The notes: generated by a model not told the origin, from the sequence alone. Shown: positions 1-5,453, counted from the first letter of the stretch. The stretch is 17,763 nt of DNA from Prevotellaceae bacterium (GCA_031259225.1 JAIRLT010000197.1:1-17763), one strand, 5' to 3'. A program made the numbers and translations.

Positions 1-71
1 ACATTGGACATCAAGAGCGCCTGCCATGTATTAAAGCCGGCGTCGGAATAGGGTATGTAATTTTTACCCAT
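1..71 (-). CDS. 5' end of a conserved hypothetical protein (partial)
   Basis: The reverse strand has ATG at 71-69 followed by 23 complete open codons to the window edge, reading MGKNYIPYSDAGFNTWQALL and onward. The start is preceded by a strong AAGGAGGTG Shine-Dalgarno match a few bases upstream, which is unusual in a Bacteroidota-like sequence and decides the start. The opening pattern (Y-I-P-x-x-D-x-x-F-x-x-W) resembles the N-terminus of hypothetical proteins I recall from Bacteroidota, whose function I do not know. The rest of the gene lies outside the window, so length and domains cannot be judged. The 21-bp repeat array lies directly upstream. Confidence 0.55.
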   Translation of the reverse strand, partial: MGKNYIPYSDAGFNTWQALLMSN

Positions 72-133
72 ATTTCACCTCCTTGTTTTAAAGTTAATAA
101 TTATATATATGGTTTTTAGCCATTTCAACAACA

Positions 134-420
134 ATGGGGACATTTCCGGAATGTCTTGGAAGGTTTTCAATCGTTATTGGAAGGTTTCCAATAACGATTG
201 AAAAGTTTCCAATAACGATTGGAAGGTTTCCAATAACGATTGGAAGGTTTCCAATAACGATTGGAAGGTTTCCAATAACGATTGAAAAGTTTCCCATAAC
301 GATTGGAAGGTTTCCAATAACGATTGGAAAGTTTCCAATAACGATTGAAAAGTTTCCAAGACGTCTGGAAAACTTTCCCGGAACTTTTGAAAAGCTTCCA
401 ATAACTTTTGAAAAATTCCC
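134..420. repeat. 21-bp palindromic tandem repeat array, about 13 units
   Basis: Units of exactly 21 bp run without interruption. The consensus is arms ATTGGAA and TTCCAAT around GGT, followed by AACG, so every unit is itself a small inverted repeat. The central units (176-343) are nearly identical, differing mainly as GGAAGG versus GAAAAG; units at both ends (134-175 and 344-420) are degenerate, the usual pattern of a homogenised core with decaying edges. Because 21 is a multiple of three and the unit lacks stops, long frames stay open on both strands: 134-460 (+, heptads of the R-F-P-I-T-I-G kind), 447-94 (-, G-N-L-P-I-V-I kind) and a third at 401-174 (-, L-E-T-F-Q-S-L kind). The 447-94 frame stops 22 bases before the ATG at 71 and could be co-transcribed with it. 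No promoter or ribosome binding site supports any of these as a gene, so they are left as repeat. Confidence 0.85.
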
Positions 421-462
421 CAACCTTATTATTTGTTCACTTTTCATTTCGTTTTTTTAAAT

Positions 463-570
463 TACGCGAATTTATAAAAGGATTACGCGAAGTTTTAGTT
501 AAATGTTGCTGGCGCGCCAGCTTAATTCCTAATTCTTAATTCCTAATTCTTAATTAGCCGGCGCGCCAGC
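463..570. repeat. Intergenic repeat cluster: ATTACGCGA repeats, two GC palindromes and TTAATTCC repeats
   Basis: ATTACGCGA occurs twice (463-491). It is followed by the perfect 14-bp palindrome GCTGGCGCGCCAGC at 508-521, a run of TTAATTCC/TAATTC short repeats (522-556), and a second palindrome copy, GCCGGCGCGCCAGC, at 557-570. The same GC palindrome recurs in at least ten other places in the window. No coding potential is seen. Confidence 0.75.
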
Positions 571-599
571 CTAACTCTTAGTTCTTAACTCCTCTGCTG

Positions 600-690
600 G
601 GGGGAGGTGTCCTCGGATAGGGTTGCGTGACGACACCCTATAGGTTGCATTGATACCCTGCCCTTCCTGCTGTATTTTTTCATTTTCATA
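600..690. other. Unassigned GC-rich segment with alternative hairpins, downstream of the 730-2133 gene
   Basis: GGTGTC (606-611) can pair with GACACC (632-637), and ATAGGGT (617-623) with ACCCTAT (635-641); the two helices share 635-637 and exclude each other. The segment also contains an imperfect direct repeat (GGTTGC...ACCC near 621-638 and near 643-658). It lies just past the stop of the leftward secreted-protein gene, so it may be its 3' untranslated region. No U-tract terminator is apparent. I do not recognise it. Confidence 0.3.
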
Positions 691-729
691 GTTTATTATA
701 TAACTTACATACTTTCTTACAACGGGAGG

Positions 730-2133
730 CTACTTTACGCACTTAACGGAGGCTAGAAAACCAGACGATTGCATATGCATGTCGCAATCACTGAAATAAC
801 AACAGGCACCGGTTCTATCGCCTATTTTATTGACATCGTACCAATACCGACCATCTGTGAGGTACCCACCAGGCAGGTCATTTTTATTTTCGCACATGCA
901 CGCGATCTCAGCGGCGGATGGCACACGCCAACCATCACCCTTACGTTGACACTCACGCTCGGCAGCCATATTACTCATACGTTCGGTGTTCTCGTAAGAC
1001 ACACTAGACACCATCTTGAAATCGTCACAAGTCGTCCATATTGCACAATTGGTACAGTTCAGGTTTATAGTGAGTGTTCCGGTTGCAGAGGCATTCGTCC
1101 AACCAAGATTGTTGGTTGTGGTAACCGTATAATTAAATGTGCCGATTGCCGTAGGCGTGCCGCTGATGGTATATACACCATTTGACCATGTGCCGGAAAC
1201 GCCATCCGGGAAACTGCCGGCAGTCAAAGTTGCTCCGGAGGCGTTAGTAGTGGTATATTCTATCTGTGCAATGGCATCATCGTACGTTACCGTTTGGCTG
1301 CTATTCGCAGTAGTAAGGGTAATTTCCGGCAAGCCGTGAACGGTTATTGTACCAGTTTTTGCCGCACTGGTACAGCCGGCGGCATTGGTCACCGTTACGC
1401 TGTAAGTGGTACTGCCTACTGCCACCGAAGAAAGGGACAAACTGCCGGTAGTCGTCTTTTGCGCTGCATTGGCGCCGACAATCCATGTATAGGTCATGGC
1501 GGTGGTCGTGCCGCCGGAGGCGGTGGCAGAAAGCGTAACGGCGCCCGCGCCGCAACGCGCCGCAGGATTGGTGGTGTTGGCAACCGGTGCGTCAGGAGGT
1601 ATAAATGTAGGGTTATCTGTCGCATCGCCCAGGGACGTGATACAAGTGCCGGCGCCAAAAGTGTTCACGCCGGCGCCCAGCGTTGTGCCGTTTACCGTGA
1701 AGGGCGGCGTGCCTTGCAGCTTGTATGTGCCGTTGGCTTGCAATACCGCTTTGGGCGGCGTATTTAATGCGTAGGCGCACCAGTTGAAATGTTCCACATC
1801 GGCAGCAAGGCTCAACGTCGCTATAACGTTCGCGCTGCCGCTGGCGTCGGAAGTATTCAGCCAAAAGCCGCGACGTCCGGAAACACGAGCGGTTGTTCCG
1901 GTAGGGGTAACGCTTGATACGGTAGCGGGCGACCATCTGCCCACGGTGGTGGCGCCGGCTACCTTAATATAGTCCACAATCACCCAAATTTGGTTGTTGT
2001 GTGGCGCGCTTGTCCACGACACGGTGAATGACGCCTGCTTGGTGGTATAATCTGTCGCCATGTTGGAAACAGTCACCTGTGCGCTGGTGGCAATGCTTGC
2101 AAGCATTGCGAAAAGAAAGTAAAATTTTTTCAT
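730..2133 (-). CDS. Secreted multi-domain protein with Ig-like domains and a Fibrobacter-major-paralogous-like C-terminus
   Basis: The 467-residue protein has a clear signal peptide (residues 1-19, ending S-A-Q). An N-terminal domain (about 20-165) is shared with the protein at 9520-10542. Then come an Ig-like region (about 182-265) and a second Ig-like region of the He_PIG type (about 268-357, with F-P-D-G-V and T-I-S-G-T-P-T-A-I-G motifs). The Cys-rich C-terminus (about 360-467) has G-W-R-V-P-S-A-A-E (401-409) and ends V-K-C-V-K, like the Fibrobacter succinogenes major paralogous domain (TIGR02145), a C-type-lectin-like fold. It is most likely exported and exposed on or released from the cell surface; ligand unknown. 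No type IX sorting domain is evident. Its leader (2134-2660) is unusually long and structured and is shared with the paralogue. Start chosen at the signal peptide Met; AATACAATTATG precedes both paralogues. Function beyond secretion is inference. Confidence 0.8.
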   Translation of the reverse strand: MKKFYFLFAMLASIATSAQVTVSNMATDYTTKQASFTVSWTSAPHNNQIWVIVDYIKVAGATTVGRWSPATVSSVTPTGTTARVSGRRGFWLNTSDASGSANVIATLSLAADVEHFNWCAYALNTPPKAVLQANGTYKLQGTPPFTVNGTTLGAGVNTFGAGTCITSLGDATDNPTFIPPDAPVANTTNPAARCGAGAVTLSATASGGTTTAMTYTWIVGANAAQKTTTGSLSLSSVAVGSTTYSVTVTNAAGCTSAAKTGTITVHGLPEITLTTANSSQTVTYDDAIAQIEYTTTNASGATLTAGSFPDGVSGTWSNGVYTISGTPTAIGTFNYTVTTTNNLGWTNASATGTLTINLNCTNCAIWTTCDDFKMVSSVSYENTERMSNMAAERECQRKGDGWRVPSAAEIACMCENKNDLPGGYLTDGRYWYDVNKIGDRTGACCYFSDCDMHMQSSGFLASVKCVK

Positions 2134-2149
2134 AATTGTATTAGTTTAT

Positions 2150-2270
2150 TGGTTTCTAATTTCTGATTTCTAATTTCTAATTGGCGGGCGCGCCAGCTAA
2201 TTCTTAGTTCTTAACTCCTCAGGCGCGTCAGCATCATCTTCAATTTTCAACTTTCAATTTTCAACTTTCT
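2150..2270. repeat. Repeat cluster in the 5' leader: TTTCTAAT repeats, GC palindromes, TTTCAA repeats
   Basis: TTTCTAAT-type repeats (2152-2182) run into a GC palindrome copy, GCGGGCGCGCCAGC (2184-2197). TAATTCTTAG-type repeats, a degenerate palindrome (2219-2232, GGCGCGTCAGC core) and alternating TTTTCAAC/TTTCAATT repeats (2239-2268) follow. The block separates the leader stem-loop from the start codon of the 730-2133 gene. The paralogue at 9520 has only 53 bases there and no such block, so this looks like an insertion or local expansion in a transcribed leader. Confidence 0.7.
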
Positions 2271-2347
2271 TGCGGCTTTGGGGATTGTTTCGCATTTATA
2301 ATTATCCCCAAACACAAACATTCACTAAACAATCCCCTTTTGCCGCA
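2271..2347 (-). promoter_or_regulatory. Leader stem-loop upstream of the 730-2133 gene (conserved with 9402-9466)
   Basis: An 11-bp perfect helix (2280-2290 with 2327-2337) is extended across A-rich internal loops by a 6-bp helix (2271-2276 with 2342-2347). The 36-nt loop, read on the minus strand, contains GTTTGTGTTTGG (2319-2308). The paralogue has the same arrangement with an identical 12-nt loop motif and a compensated one-base shorter helix. It lies in the long 5' leader of the secreted-protein gene. No U tract follows, so it is not an ordinary terminator. Role unknown. Confidence 0.7.
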
Positions 2348-2350
2348 CTT

Positions 2351-2404
2351 ATCCGCGTAATCTATAAAAATCTGCGTAATCCGTAAAAAATCCGCGTAAT
2401 TCGT
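2351..2404. repeat. ATTACGCGGA-type short repeats inside the leader
   Basis: Three copies of a motif close to TCCGCGTAAT or TCTGCGTAAT occur in a row, separated by A/T-rich spacers such as CTATAAAAA and CGTAAAAAA. The related ATTACGCGA motif is present at 463-491. The paralogous leader at 9330-9400 lacks this block, which suggests insertion or expansion here. Confidence 0.65.
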
Positions 2405-2503
2405 ACCTTTAACATAATGGCGGCTTTTATTCTGGAAGTCTGTTTCTGGAAGTTCTTTTTTCTGAGTGGTTGATGAGCTATAAAATGCGAAACGCGAACT
2501 AAA

Positions 2504-2625
2504 CTTATCTTATAAAGAGGTTCTGGAATACCCAAATTGATGATAAGCAAAAGTCCACGTTTCTCAGTGGTGCTTTGGTTATTATTCTATCAATTTGAGA
2601 AATTTTTCCAGATTTCTTTATAAAG
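2504..2625 (-). promoter_or_regulatory. Conserved structured leader RNA domain, copy 1
   Basis: On the minus strand four nested helices form: P1 2616-2623 with 2510-2517; P2 2606-2612 with 2522-2528; P3 2589-2597 with 2533-2541; P4 2567-2570 with 2555-2558, extended by 2573-2576 with 2550-2553. Unpaired bases are conserved with copy 2 at 9219-9329: AAA opposite ACCT between P1 and P2, ATTTCT between P2 and P3, and AAAC-GTGG at P4. Helix sequences differ between copies yet pair in both (P2 TCTGGAA/TTCCAGA here, TCCGCAA/TTGCGGA there). It sits about 35 bases after the inferred transcription start and 375 bases before the start codon. It is probably a cis-acting leader; ligand or partner unknown. 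Confidence 0.75.
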
Positions 2626-2666
2626 AATAAAAGCGGTCAAAATGTTAAAGATCGTAAATGTCGGCA

Positions 2667-2696
2667 CAAAGGTAGAAAGAATTTTTAGAAAAGCAA
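2667..2696 (-). promoter_or_regulatory. Bacteroidota-type promoter for the 730-2133 gene
   Basis: On the minus strand TTG (2696-2694) is followed after exactly 19 bases by TACCTTTG (2674-2667), matching the TTG-N19-TAnnTTTG consensus. Transcription would begin near 2660, giving a 5' leader of roughly 530 bases. The paralogue has the same TTG-N19-TAnnTTTG arrangement at 9135-9164. Confidence 0.7.
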
Positions 2697-2714
2697 AAAA
2701 AATGTGAAGATGTG

Positions 2715-2728
2715 GCTGGCGCGCCAGC
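2715..2728. repeat. GC palindrome copy (GCTGGCGCGCCAGC)
   Basis: A perfect 14-bp palindrome identical to 508-521, in the intergenic space and followed by TAATTC as at several other copies. Confidence 0.75.
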
Positions 2729-2758
2729 TAATTCACCACTATCCATTTTCCATTGAGT

Positions 2759-2902
2759 CGTCATTCCGACCGGAGCACGCGAAGAATGAGCGTGCGGAGT
2801 GGAAGCCCCCTAACCCCCAAAGGGGGAACTACGGGACATGGGGTAGGGGAGCAAGAGTCGCAGCAGTTTCCTCGACTCCGCTTCGCTCCGCTCGGAATGA
2901 CG
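2759..2902. mobile_element. MITE-like element with terminal inverted repeats
   Basis: A 144-bp segment is bounded by an 11-bp perfect inverted repeat, CGTCATTCCGA (2759-2769) and TCGGAATGACG (2892-2902). The inverted similarity continues imperfectly inward through CGGAG/CTCCG-rich sequence. Inside is a perfect hairpin, CCCCC-AAA-GGGGG (2814-2826). It encodes no protein. Sequences ending in TCGGAATGAC that are rich in CTCCGCTTCGCTCCG are common dispersed repeats in bacterial genomes. No target-site duplication could be confirmed, so non-autonomous mobility is inference. Confidence 0.6.
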
Positions 2903-2915
2903 CGCCGGTATAGTG

Positions 2916-2958
2916 GAAAGTTGAAAGTTGAAAGTTGAAAAATAGCCGGCGCGCCAGC
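2916..2958. repeat. GAAAGTT short tandem repeats followed by a GC palindrome
   Basis: Several 7-base GAAAGTT units (2916-2940) run directly into GCCGGCGCGCCAGC (2945-2958). The same pairing of (G)AAAGTTGAAA repeats with this palindrome family recurs at 16016-16082. Confidence 0.7.
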
Positions 2959-3034
2959 CCCCTGCACCCTTAACCTTGTACCCTTCACCCCAAAAGTTGG
3001 TGCAAAAAAGAACTGCCGGTAAGGAAACTTTTTG

Positions 3035-3042
3035 TACTTTTG
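3035..3042 (+). promoter_or_regulatory. Putative -7 box upstream of folE
   Basis: TACTTTTG fits TAnnTTTG and would place the transcript start near 3049. No convincing TTG is seen at the expected -33 distance. It lies downstream of the alternative in-frame ATG at 3040, which favours the ATG at 3070 as the folE start. Confidence 0.45.
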
Positions 3043-3069
3043 CACTCGCACAAAAAAATAATATCAGGA

Positions 3070-3675
3070 ATGGAAACAACACCTACCGGTTTTGAAAAAA
3101 TAGAGCAATATTCCCCGGAAACGGTGGAGGCATTGAAAAAACATTATAAGGCAATCTTATCGTTGCTCGGCGAAGACGCAAGCCGCGAAGGGCTGCTGAA
3201 AACGCCGGAACGCGTAGCCAAAGCCATGCTTTTCCTTATGCAGGGGTATCACCAAGACCCGATAAACATTATCAATTCGGCGAAATTCAAGGAAGAATAC
3301 CGGCAAATTGTACTGGTGAAAGATATTGAACTGTATGCAATATGCGAACACCACCTGCTGCCGTTCTACGGCAAGGCGCATGTAGCGTATATCCCGAACG
3401 GGTATATCACGGGTTTAAGCAAGGTGGCGCGCGTGGTAGAGGCATTCGCCCGCCGGTTGCAAGTGCAGGAACGGCTTACCGTCCAAATCCGCGATTGCAT
3501 ACAGGAAGCGTTGAACCCGTTGGGGGTGGCGGTGGTCATCGAAGCGGCGCACATGTGCATGCAAATTCGCGGCGTGCAAAAACAACATTCCGTAACGACT
3601 ACTTCGGCGTTTACCGGCATGTTCATGAAAGACCTGCGTACGCGTGAAGAATTTTTGCATTTAATCAAAGTTTAA
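3070..3675 (+). CDS. folE: GTP cyclohydrolase I
   Basis: This 201-residue protein converts GTP to 7,8-dihydroneopterin triphosphate, the first step toward folate and other pterins; it is a cytosolic homo-oligomer. The family signature is complete: C-E-H-H-L-L-P-F at 92-99 and H-M-C-M-Q-I-R-G-V-Q at 161-170, giving the zinc ligands Cys92, His95 and Cys163 and the catalytic His at 94 and 161. Length is normal for the family. The start at 3070 is preferred over the in-frame ATG at 3040 because a TAnnTTTG box overlaps the latter and homologues do not need the ten extra residues. The nfnA-like gene starts 11 bases after the stop, so the two are probably co-transcribed. Confidence 0.93.
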   Translation: METTPTGFEKIEQYSPETVEALKKHYKAILSLLGEDASREGLLKTPERVAKAMLFLMQGYHQDPINIINSAKFKEEYRQIVLVKDIELYAICEHHLLPFYGKAHVAYIPNGYITGLSKVARVVEAFARRLQVQERLTVQIRDCIQEALNPLGVAVVIEAAHMCMQIRGVQKQHSVTTTSAFTGMFMKDLRTREEFLHLIKV

Positions 3676-3686
3676 GGGGAAAACAC

Positions 3687-4541
3687 ATGTACGAAATCGT
3701 AGAAAAGCGTTTTTTGGCGACGGATATTTATTTAATGGACGTAGCGGCGCCGCGCATTGCCCGTGCAGCATTGCCCGGTCAGTTTGTGATGGTGCGCGCC
3801 ACCGAAACCGGCGAGCGCATCCCGCTCACGATATGCGACTACAATGCATCGCGGGGAACCGTCACGCTGGTTACGCAAATTGTGGGCGCGTCAAGCCGGC
3901 TGATTTGCCAAAAGGAAAAAGGCGATAGCCTGCTGGATGTGGTCGGACCATTGGGTCGCCCGTCAGAGCTGGTGCATAAAACCGGTGACGAGCTGCAACG
4001 GTTGCGCCTGCTCTTCGTAGCAGGCGGCTTGGGTACAGCGCCCGTGTACCCGCAAGTGAAATGGCTGCACGAGCGTGGCGCAACGGTGGACGTCATCATC
4101 GGCGCAAAGACGGCATCGTTATTGATTTTCCGGGAGGAGATGCAAGCCGTTTGCGCGCATTTACACATCACCACCGACAACGGTAGCGCCGGACGGAAAG
4201 GCTTGGTAACCGACGTCATCAAGCATTTAGTCGAAGAAGAAAAACAGTCCTACGATATGATCGTCGCTATCGGACCCATGATTATGATGAAATTTGTGGC
4301 GTTGCAAGCCAAGTCGTACCGCATTCCGGTGGTGGTGAGCCTGAATACGCTAATGGTGGACGGCACGGGCATGTGCGGCGCTTGCCGCGTAAACATTGGC
4401 GGGCAAACAAAATTTACTTGCGTGGACGGTCCCGAATTTGACGGCGCATTAGTGGATTTTGACGAAGCCATGCGCCGGCAAACCATGTACCGGCAAATGG
4501 AACTCACCGCAACGAACGGGACAATGAAGGAGAAGGTATGA
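3687..4541 (+). CDS. NfnA/SudB-type NAD(P)H:ferredoxin or sulfide oxidoreductase small subunit
   Basis: The 284-residue protein is of the ferredoxin-NADP+ reductase / PyrK-like class. An FAD-binding beta-barrel region fills about 1-100. A nucleotide-binding motif, V-A-G-G-L-G-T-A-P, begins at residue 111. The C-terminal [2Fe-2S] site is D-G-T-G-M-C-G-A-C (225-233) with a third Cys at 245 (F-T-C-V-D-G-P), the three Cys plus Asp pattern known for NfnA/SudB. It would pair with an NfnB/SudA flavoprotein to move electrons between NAD(P)H and ferredoxin or polysulfide; that partner is encoded at 5473-6861 on the other strand. AAGGGG upstream of the ATG can serve as ribosome binding site. PyrK is an alternative, but the D-G-T-G-M-C-G-A-C pattern favours SudB/NfnA. 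Confidence 0.85.
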   Translation: MYEIVEKRFLATDIYLMDVAAPRIARAALPGQFVMVRATETGERIPLTICDYNASRGTVTLVTQIVGASSRLICQKEKGDSLLDVVGPLGRPSELVHKTGDELQRLRLLFVAGGLGTAPVYPQVKWLHERGATVDVIIGAKTASLLIFREEMQAVCAHLHITTDNGSAGRKGLVTDVIKHLVEEEKQSYDMIVAIGPMIMMKFVALQAKSYRIPVVVSLNTLMVDGTGMCGACRVNIGGQTKFTCVDGPEFDGALVDFDEAMRRQTMYRQMELTATNGTMKEKV

Positions 4542-4552
4542 TGTATGAATTA

Positions 4553-4564
4553 GCCGGCGCCAGC
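4553..4564. repeat. Short GC palindrome variant (GCCGGCGCCAGC)
   Basis: A 12-bp version of the dispersed GC palindrome, missing one CG step of the GGCGCGCC core, immediately downstream of the nfnA-like gene. Confidence 0.55.
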
Positions 4565-4610
4565 ATAATCAGCCGCATTAAACAATCAGTCACATTGGCA
4601 CATTAATGAC

Positions 4611-4901
4611 TTACGGCTTACACCCCGTGCAATTGTCGCAACCGGCGGCAGTATTGTTTTCCTGATGAGATTTTTTCCAGCGGTTTATTTCGTCCTGCTT
4701 CACGCAGGTGATGCCGAGTTGCCGCACGTTTTTATTTTTCGCGATTTCCGTTTCGGGGAATTTTCCGTTTTTGCGAACCAGTATATTAAATGCTAATCCT
4801 GCCACGCACAAGCCAACCACCCCAACGGAAACAAGCACAAGCCATCCTATTTCCAAGAAGATGAAAGGGTGAAAGGTAAAAGGTGAATGGATAATGTTCA
4901 T
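4611..4901 (-). CDS. Small single-pass membrane protein with a C-terminal Cys cluster
   Basis: The 96-residue protein has one transmembrane segment (about 18-42), followed by R-K-N-G-K-F-P-E-T, a conserved-looking L-G-I-T-C-V-K-Q-D-E stretch (68-77), and a tail ending C-D-N-C-T-G-C-K-P. The layout (short N-terminus, one helix, G-K-F-P motif, one Cys near 71) matches a small membrane protein I recall in many Bacteroidota; its function is unknown to me. Residues 5-14 are encoded by a TTCACC/TTTACC short repeat like the intergenic ones, so the true start may be the TTG at codon 16 (base 4856), giving 81 residues. It lies leftward of, and overlaps by 4 bases, the frameshifted toxin frame. The Cys tail could bind a metal or cluster, but that is only inference. 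Confidence 0.6.
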   Translation of the reverse strand: MNIIHSPFTFHPFIFLEIGWLVLVSVGVVGLCVAGLAFNILVRKNGKFPETEIAKNKNVRQLGITCVKQDEINRWKKSHQENNTAAGCDNCTGCKP

Positions 4902-5209
4902 AGAGATAGCAGAAGCAAAAATATTTTGAATGATATGTTAAAACAAATCCGAATGTGTTCCCGTATAAAGTAGAACAATTCGTTTTTTTGTTCTTTAATT
5001 TCCCAAATCAATAACCAATCGGATTGAATATGACATTCCCAATAGCCGGCATAAATTCCTGATAGTTTATGTGGTTTATACGCTTTACCCACACAACCTT
5101 GTTCTACCAACTGTTCTACCAGCTGAAACAGCAATGATACATCATATCCTCTTTTTTGAATACGTTTATAATTTTTTTTGAACCGGTTCGTATATTCTAT
5201 TTCGTACAT
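4898..5209 (-). pseudogene. YafQ-type mRNA interferase toxin with a 3' frameshift
   Basis: Residues 1-82 match the YafQ branch of the RelE/ParE fold, including K-P-H-K-L-S-G (His47), W-E-C-H (His60) and S-D-W-L-L-I (Asp64, Trp65). YafQ proteins end in R-T-G-T-H-x-x-L-F, whose His and Phe are catalytic. Here the frame changes right after F-I-R (codon 83, base 4963) and reads an unrelated hydrophobic tail to 4898. In another reading frame, starting at 4961, the bases encode G-T-H-S-D-L-F and a stop at 4938, exactly the expected ending. About four bases are missing relative to R-T-G. The toxin is therefore probably inactive unless this is a sequencing error. Its ATG overlaps the antitoxin stop by one base (TAATG), a typical coupled pair. 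Confidence 0.75.
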
Positions 5210-5415
5210 TATGCATTGAGATTTTGCATCAATTCGGAAACGTTTTTACAGTGTATAGTTTTTCCTAATTTAGCTTCTCGTATAGATTTGTCCAATTCAG
5301 AGAATTTAGGATGCTCCTTTAACGAAACCTTTTTTACGCCTCTAAATAAATATAAAGTATCAATCATTTTCTTTATATCTGAACGGTTATCAATATCAAT
5401 TACTAATGTTGCCAT
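5209..5415 (-). CDS. Antitoxin of the YafQ-type toxin-antitoxin pair
   Basis: A 68-residue protein directly upstream of, and overlapping by one base, the YafQ-type toxin. It starts with a beta-strand-like segment (A-T-L-V-I-D-I-D) followed by two likely helices, with charged residues in the middle (K-E-H-P-K-F-S-E-L-D-K-S-I-R-E-A-K). It shows no classic ribbon-helix-helix or HTH signature that I can confirm, but small antitoxins of this shape (around 70 residues, upstream of RelE/YafQ-like toxins) are common in Bacteroidota. Role inferred mainly from position: it would bind and neutralise the toxin and autoregulate. It appears intact while the toxin is broken. A -7 box precedes it at 5461-5454. 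Confidence 0.65.
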   Translation of the reverse strand: MATLVIDIDNRSDIKKMIDTLYLFRGVKKVSLKEHPKFSELDKSIREAKLGKTIHCKNVSELMQNLNA

Positions 5416-5453
5416 AGTTAGTATTTATTAATTCGTTTTATAAAAGATTTCAA

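Noticed and set aside
134..420. CRISPR array
   Set aside because: Units are contiguous with no unique spacers and no cas genes are present.
134..460. Open frames of 108 (+), 117 (-) and 75 (-) codons across the tandem repeat as protein genes
   Set aside because: Openness follows from the 21-bp stop-free unit in several frames at once; no promoter or ribosome binding site singles one out. Kept as a repeat with the frames noted.
730..1100. Diversity-generating retroelement variable region in the lectin-like C-termini
   Set aside because: No reverse transcriptase, no template repeat and no near-identical copies differing at adenines are present in the window.
769..1972. Rightward frames opposite the secreted-protein gene (769-1185, 1294-1767 and others)
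   Set aside because: They are antisense shadows of a gene with a clear signal peptide and domains, and have no start signals or recognisable content.
2271..2347. Invertible promoter flanked by inverted repeats, as in phase-variable Bacteroides loci
   Set aside because: The segment between arms is only 28-36 bases, has the same orientation in both paralogues, and a better promoter lies upstream in both; RNA pairing with G-U wobble explains the arms better.
2362..2550. 62-codon leftward frame as a small leader peptide gene
   Set aside because: It overlaps the structured RNA domain and the repeat block, has no ribosome binding site and no counterpart in the paralogous leader.
3040..3069. Upstream Met codons for folE (3040), the nfnB-like gene (6903) and waaA (11902)
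   Set aside because: Each lies upstream of or overlaps a TAnnTTTG -7 box, and the extra residues do not match family N-termini; downstream ATGs chosen.
2704..3082. Frames within the MITE-like element and adjacent repeats
   Set aside because: They translate repeat sequence and share no features with real proteins.
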